64,000 nucleotides of DNA from an uncultured delta proteobacterium (GTDB lineage: Bacteria > Desulfobacterota > WTBG01 > CAIYCZ01 > CAIRTM01). How positions within the stretch are numbered: position 1 is the stretch's first letter; every line of letters begins with the position of its first letter. Both the position numbers and the translations under genes were made by a program. The notes below the pieces were generated by a model that saw only the letters and a program-made list of their open reading frames with translations, did not search any database and was not told the DNA's origin. Shown here in pieces: positions 60,334 through 64,000 of the stretch. The stretch is from NCBI GenBank assembly GCA_903881505.1, contig CAIRTM010000091.1, positions 1 to 64,000 on the forward strand. Reading direction: 5' to 3'.

Positions 60334-61543
60334 GGCACAGCTCCAGCACATCGGGAAACGGTTCCAGCGAGCGCTCAAGAACGCCCAGGCACTTGGCGAT
60401 TGCCAGTCCATAGTTGGTTACCGGCACGCCGGCCTGGCGGCATTTTTCAAGCCTGCGCAGCACGGCTTTGCGTGTGTGCATGCACGCTCCGCAGTGGATC
60501 ACCAGGCGGTAGTCAGCAAGGTCTTCAGGAAAATCATGCCCGGCAGCCGTTGTAAAGCGCAGAGGCGCCCCGGTGTAGCGCTCAAGCCAGCGCGGCAGTT
60601 TCACCCGGCCGATGTCGTCTTCAATCGGGTGATGCGTGCACGACTCGGCAATCAGCACCCGGTCGCCTTCGCGCAGCCGGTCGATGGCCCGTGTGCCCTG
60701 CACCAGCGTAGCGAGATCGGCTTTGTACCGGGCGAACAGTATCGAAAAGCCGGTCAGCATGCTCTGCGGCGGCGCCAGGGCTGCAACCTGCTCGAATGCC
60801 TGTGAATCGGTAATGATAAGGGGGGGCGGCTCTTTCAACCGGATAATCGCCTGTTCGAGTTCATGCTCGCGCACCACAAGGGCGCAGCGGCCGTTATCCA
60901 GAAGGTCGCGGATGGTCTGCACCTGCGGCAAAATCAGGCGTCCGCGCGGGGCTTCGCGGTCGATCGGCACCACCAGCACGGCAATGTCTCCGGGTGAGAT
61001 CAGGTCGGCGGCAATGCAGGCTGTTTCAAGACAGCCCTCGGGCGCGTGTTCAATCAGCGCGTCCTTCAGGGCGTCGGTGCCGTGCGCCTGAACCGTGCTC
61101 GTGAAAACAAGCGGTATATCATCCGGAAATTCCGCAGGAGGTTTGGGCTCGCCGCAGAGGTCCTGCTTGTTATGGGCCGCAATAACAGGCACGGCGCGCG
61201 CCTTCAGCTCGGCGGCGAGCTGCCGTTCAAAGGCGCCCCATATCCCGTCGCAGGTTATGATCACGCCCAGGTCGACCCGGTCGAGGCATGAGCGTGTTTT
61301 GCGGTTGCGCAGCTCTCCCAGCGCGCCGCTGTCATCGATGCCGGCCGTGTCGATAAACACAACCGGGCCCAGCGGCAGCAGCTCCATGGGCTTTTCAACC
61401 GGGTCCGTGGTCGTGCCGGCATGCGGCGATACGATGGAGATCTGCTGACCGCACAGGGCGTTCAGGACGCTTGATTTGCCCACATTGCGGCGGCCGAACA
61501 TGCCGATATGCAGGCGCATGCTTTTGGGTGCGGAAAGAGACAT
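60323..61543 (-). CDS. hydF: [FeFe]-hydrogenase maturation GTPase HydF
   Basis: 406 residues. GTPase domain with Walker A GRRNVGKSSVLNAL, SPHAGTTTDPV and VFIDTAGIDD; the C-terminal FeS-binding part has SCTHHPIEDDIGRVKLP (CxH) and HCGACMHTRK (CxxC). HydF is the scaffold that carries the 2Fe precursor to the hydrogenase. Its stop overlaps the hydE start. 154 bases, containing a repeat, separate it from hydG. Confidence 0.95.
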   Translation of the reverse strand: MSLSAPKSMRLHIGMFGRRNVGKSSVLNALCGQQISIVSPHAGTTTDPVEKPMELLPLGPVVFIDTAGIDDSGALGELRNRKTRSCLDRVDLGVIITCDGIWGAFERQLAAELKARAVPVIAAHNKQDLCGEPKPPAEFPDDIPLVFTSTVQAHGTDALKDALIEHAPEGCLETACIAADLISPGDIAVLVVPIDREAPRGRLILPQVQTIRDLLDNGRCALVVREHELEQAIIRLKEPPPLIITDSQAFEQVAALAPPQSMLTGFSILFARYKADLATLVQGTRAIDRLREGDRVLIAESCTHHPIEDDIGRVKLPRWLERYTGAPLRFTTAAGHDFPEDLADYRLVIHCGACMHTRKAVLRRLEKCRQAGVPVTNYGLAIAKCLGVLERSLEPFPDVLELCRGS

Positions 61544-61564
61544 AATAATTGTTCAGCGGTATAA

Positions 61565-61640
61565 TCCGTATCGAAATCGCTATAGGGATCGTTTTTTCTA
61601 AAAACCACGGTCCCGATACCGAACCCGATCCCGATAACAA
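61565..61640. repeat. Imperfect inverted repeat with GATCGGGAT-type wording
   Basis: Between hydG and hydF. The left arm AAATCGCTATAGGGATCG (61574-61591) matches 3368-3385 with one difference. A right arm CGATCCCGATAAC, near 61628-61640, is its rough inverse (11 of 13). An open frame through it encodes low-complexity Ile/Arg/Ser text and is not counted as a gene. Confidence 0.5.
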
Positions 61641-61697
61641 AGCTGTAGTTCCAATTTTAACCTGCGCATCCCGGCTTTGGACAGGGATGCGTTCGTA

Positions 61698-63074
61698 TCA
61701 GCAATACACATCTGTTTCACCCGCGGCAATGCGCTCGAGCAGGCCGCGGGCTATTGAGCGCACAGAGCTGTCAAGCGCCAGCAGATGCTGCGCGATCAGC
61801 GCCCGGCCGGTCCGGCGGGTTTCTTCAGAGGCAAACCGGTCAAGGTATTCCTGAAACGTGGCGAGCGCATTTGGATCACAGTGTGATTTAATCGCTCCGG
61901 GCCTGGCCAGATCCATGAAATCGCGGCCCGTGCGGCCCAGGCGGTAGCAGGCCGTGCAAAACGAGGGGATGTAGCCCAGATGAGCAATGTCGCGGATGAC
62001 TTCATCAAGGCTGCGGTGATCGCCCAGGCTGAACTGGCCGCTGTTCTCGTCGTCGCCGTGCCCGTAGCCACCGGGCGTTGTGCGGCTGCCGGCAGAAATC
62101 TGGGATACACCCAGAGCAAAAGCGGCACGCCGGACCTCGGGTGTTTCGCGTGTTGACAGGATAATGCCGGTGTAGGGAACGGCCAGGCGCAGAATCGCGA
62201 TCAATTTTAAAAAATCATCATCAGATACCGCGGCCGGGGGATGCGTTGCCAGCGCGGAGCCGGAGGCGGGCTCAAGGCGCGGCACGCTGATGGTGTGCGG
62301 CCCGGCCCCGAATGTTTTCTCGAGCTCGCGAGCGTGCTGCAGCAGGGCCAGCAGCTCAAAGCGCCAGTCATGCAGGCCGAACAGGGCGCCGATGCCCACG
62401 TCATTGATGCCGGCCTGCATGGCGCGGTGCATGGTCATCAAACGGCGCAGGTAATCGGCTTTCGGGCCGGCCGGGTGCATGCGCGCGTATGTTTGCGGAT
62501 GATACGTCTCTTGAAACAGCTGATACGTGCCGATGCGGCTTGCGGCGAGCTGCCGGAATTCGTCCGTCTCAAGCGGAGCGATGTTGACGTTCACGCGCCG
62601 GATTTCGCGGTCCGCTTCACGGCATTCGTATATGGTAGCGATTGCATCAAGAATATAGCTCAGGGAGTCCGGGCCTGCATGCTCCCCGGCGACCAGCAGC
62701 AGCCGCTTATGGCCGGCTGCTGTCAGGCAGCGCACCTCATCGGCGATCTGCTCCTGCGACAGGCTCATCCGGTGCATGTCCGCATTTGCGCTGCGGAACC
62801 CGCAGTACAGGCATTCATTCTGACAGCGGTTGGAAATATACAGCGGAGCAAAAAGCACCAGCCGTTTTCCGTAAATGGTTTCCTTGACCGCGCGCGCGGC
62901 TGCAAAGAGTTCCCCGAGAAGCTGCGGATCGGTCACGCGGCTCAGCAGCGCGGCCTGCTCCGGCTCCAGTCCCTGCAGCGTTCGCGCCCGGGCAAGCGCG
63001 TCGCGCACCGGGCCGGGATCGGGAGACGGCTGAGCAAGGGCTGACTGGATCTGATGAATGTTAATGAAAGACAT
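61698..63074 (-). CDS. hydG: [FeFe]-hydrogenase H-cluster maturase HydG
   Basis: 458 residues. Tyrosine lyase making CO and CN ligands of the H-cluster. Radical-SAM site CQNECLYC in YISNRCQNECLYCGF; VAGEHAGPDSL, INDVGIGALFGLHDWRFE and VPRLEPASG are characteristic. The C-terminal auxiliary cluster motif is CTACYRLGRTGRDFM followed at 22 residues by SHCDPNAL. First gene of the maturase operon with a good promoter. No hydrogenase structural gene is within the window. Confidence 0.95.
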   Translation of the reverse strand: MSFINIHQIQSALAQPSPDPGPVRDALARARTLQGLEPEQAALLSRVTDPQLLGELFAAARAVKETIYGKRLVLFAPLYISNRCQNECLYCGFRSANADMHRMSLSQEQIADEVRCLTAAGHKRLLLVAGEHAGPDSLSYILDAIATIYECREADREIRRVNVNIAPLETDEFRQLAASRIGTYQLFQETYHPQTYARMHPAGPKADYLRRLMTMHRAMQAGINDVGIGALFGLHDWRFELLALLQHARELEKTFGAGPHTISVPRLEPASGSALATHPPAAVSDDDFLKLIAILRLAVPYTGIILSTRETPEVRRAAFALGVSQISAGSRTTPGGYGHGDDENSGQFSLGDHRSLDEVIRDIAHLGYIPSFCTACYRLGRTGRDFMDLARPGAIKSHCDPNALATFQEYLDRFASEETRRTGRALIAQHLLALDSSVRSIARGLLERIAAGETDVYC

Positions 63075-63169
63075 GCCTGTTCCGGATGAAAAAGCGGGGC
63101 GCGTTCGTTGTCATATGCCGTGGATTACAGCGCTCAGTGTAAGGCAGGCAGTTCGTTCGTCTGTATCTA

Positions 63170-63197
63170 ATAATATGGGCGCTGAAAAACCTGTCAA
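63170..63197 (-). promoter_or_regulatory. Promoter of the hydG-hydF-hydE operon
   Basis: Minus strand: perfect TTGACA (63197-63192), 16-base spacer, TATTAT (63175-63170; 5 of 6). About 95 bases before the hydG ATG. Confidence 0.65.
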
Positions 63198-63344
63198 GCG
63201 AATTCTGTTGCAGCGGGTTTTCCGTGACACGGCCGGATTTTCATTTTTGGCCTTGCTTTTCGATATAAAAAAAAACTAAGATTTAACCATGATACCAAAA
63301 AACGCACGGGGCAGTGATATCCTTATTTGCGAAGGAGTATTTCC

Positions 63345-64000
63345 ATGGCACAGCAGTTAACCGTTGAGCAGGTAACGCCGTTTCTGGCGCGGATGAAAAA
63401 ACGCGACCTCAAAGTCGCCGTACTGCATTCAGGCGGCCCTGCGCCCGGCGCCAACCGTGTGATTGCCGGGGCGGCCAAGCAGTTCATCGACCGGAAAATA
63501 CCGGTTATCGGCTTTATCAACGGCTATGAATTCATCCAGCTGCTGCCGCCGCAGGATCTGCGCCCCGGGCGGCATTTTATTGAAATCGATGAAGAGACCA
63601 TATCGCACGGCCTTGATTCAAACACGCTGATTATACGAACCGCGCGCGCCAATCCCGCAAAAGACATTGCCGCCCAGGGTGACCTGAATGACCCGAAGAA
63701 AACTGCCGCGATCAACCGGATTTTGGACATATTCGAATACATGCGCATCGGCGCCCTGATCTCGATCGGCGGCGATGATACCCTGAAAACCGCAAATTTT
63801 ATTTATGAAATCGCGCGCCGACGCTCGCAGGAGAATCCGGACGCGGTCTTTGACAGCGCGATCGTGCATGTGCCCAAAACGATTGACAACGATTATTACG
63901 GCATTCCCTGGACGTTCGGCTACTTTACCGCTGCCGAGGCTGCCGGCCGGATCGTGCGAGGCCTGTATGATGATGCCAGAGCGACTAACTGCTACCATGT
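63345..64000 (+). CDS. PPi-type phosphofructokinase, 3' end outside window
   Basis: 218 residues visible from ATG 63345, with GAAGGAG upstream. Starts MAQQLTVEQVTPFLARMKKR, then the phosphate loop SGGPAPGANRVI, LISIGGDDTLKTANFI and VPKTIDNDYYG. The GGDDT sequence (Asp in place of Gly) marks pyrophosphate-dependent enzymes; ATP-dependent ones have GGDGS. The reaction is fructose 6-phosphate to fructose 1,6-bisphosphate, reversible. Belongs to the longer PFK group with an N-terminal extension. Divergent from hydG. Confidence 0.92.
   Translation, partial: MAQQLTVEQVTPFLARMKKRDLKVAVLHSGGPAPGANRVIAGAAKQFIDRKIPVIGFINGYEFIQLLPPQDLRPGRHFIEIDEETISHGLDSNTLIIRTARANPAKDIAAQGDLNDPKKTAAINRILDIFEYMRIGALISIGGDDTLKTANFIYEIARRRSQENPDAVFDSAIVHVPKTIDNDYYGIPWTFGYFTAAEAAGRIVRGLYDDARATNCYH

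Noticed and set aside
61395-61640. 81-codon minus-strand frame between hydG and hydF
   Set aside because: Its N-terminal half is encoded by the repeat and the rest is a shadow of hydF.
1-64000. CRISPR arrays, rRNA and tRNA genes
   Set aside because: No regularly spaced identical repeats other than the attC sites, and no recognised rRNA or tRNA cores. A tRNA scan could still reveal one that I missed by eye.

Overview
This is one bacterial chromosomal window. It is GC-rich, gene-dense and organised in operons, and no rRNA, tRNA or CRISPR array was recognised. The gene content suggests a Gram-negative anaerobe: LPS-heptose genes (heptosyltransferase, GmhB), a type IV pilin with PilS/PilR and a sigma-54 promoter, [FeFe]-hydrogenase maturases HydG/HydF/HydE, many ferredoxin-type proteins, a PPi-type phosphofructokinase, ETF and a lysine 2,3-aminomutase. 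The GspG/PilA-type pilin with PilRS fits Desulfobacterota (deltaproteobacteria in the old sense) best. This is inference, and other anaerobic Gram-negative phyla are not excluded.

Layout: 0-12 kb holds etfA (partial), a propeller/dead-transglutaminase protein, comEC, a LysM lipoprotein, an rlmN/glycosyltransferase operon, a secreted SNase-like nuclease and a SpoU methyltransferase. 12.2-15.6 kb is the most striking region, a chromosomal integron. It has a broken 5' fragment of intI on the minus strand, a probable attI, and six AT-richer cassettes separated by five clear attC sites (the sixth site is decayed). In four cassettes the two core sites pair exactly as the cassette model requires, and in a fifth they pair with one mismatch. 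Five of the six cassette proteins are small unknown membrane proteins. An orphan WbuZ/HisF-like cyclase lies beside the array. 16.7-24 kb is a minus-strand operon: kamA, LOG, DOMON-like, diguanylate cyclase, SpoIID, U32. 24-28 kb holds a flavin-binding protein, ferredoxin, DegT aminotransferase, gmhB and purB. 28.4-39.7 kb is a surface-glycan cluster: AsnB, three large membrane proteins, radical SAM, glycosyltransferase and an O-antigen ligase family protein. 39.7-43.6 kb holds pilA, pilS and pilR. 43.7-52.5 kb holds dgt, an RNase E/G, a Tat-less molybdopterin oxidoreductase with its FeS subunit, an MDR oxidoreductase and a fused NapH/NapG-type polyferredoxin. 53-59 kb holds gpmI, a secreted hydrolase and a hybrid sensor kinase. 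59-64 kb holds hydE, hydF and hydG (read right to left) and the start of a PPi-phosphofructokinase.

How it works together: PilS/PilR probably drive pilA from the sigma-54 promoter at 40308-40323. The adjacent polymer ligase and glycan genes may build a surface polysaccharide or decorate the pilin. The HydGFE set implies an [FeFe]-hydrogenase elsewhere in the genome. The integron supplies variable envelope proteins, but its integrase is dead, so the array looks frozen unless an integrase acts in trans. Gene starts were often moved inward from the longest open frame on the basis of ribosome binding sites, signal peptides and family N-termini. All family calls come from reading motifs; no database search was run.
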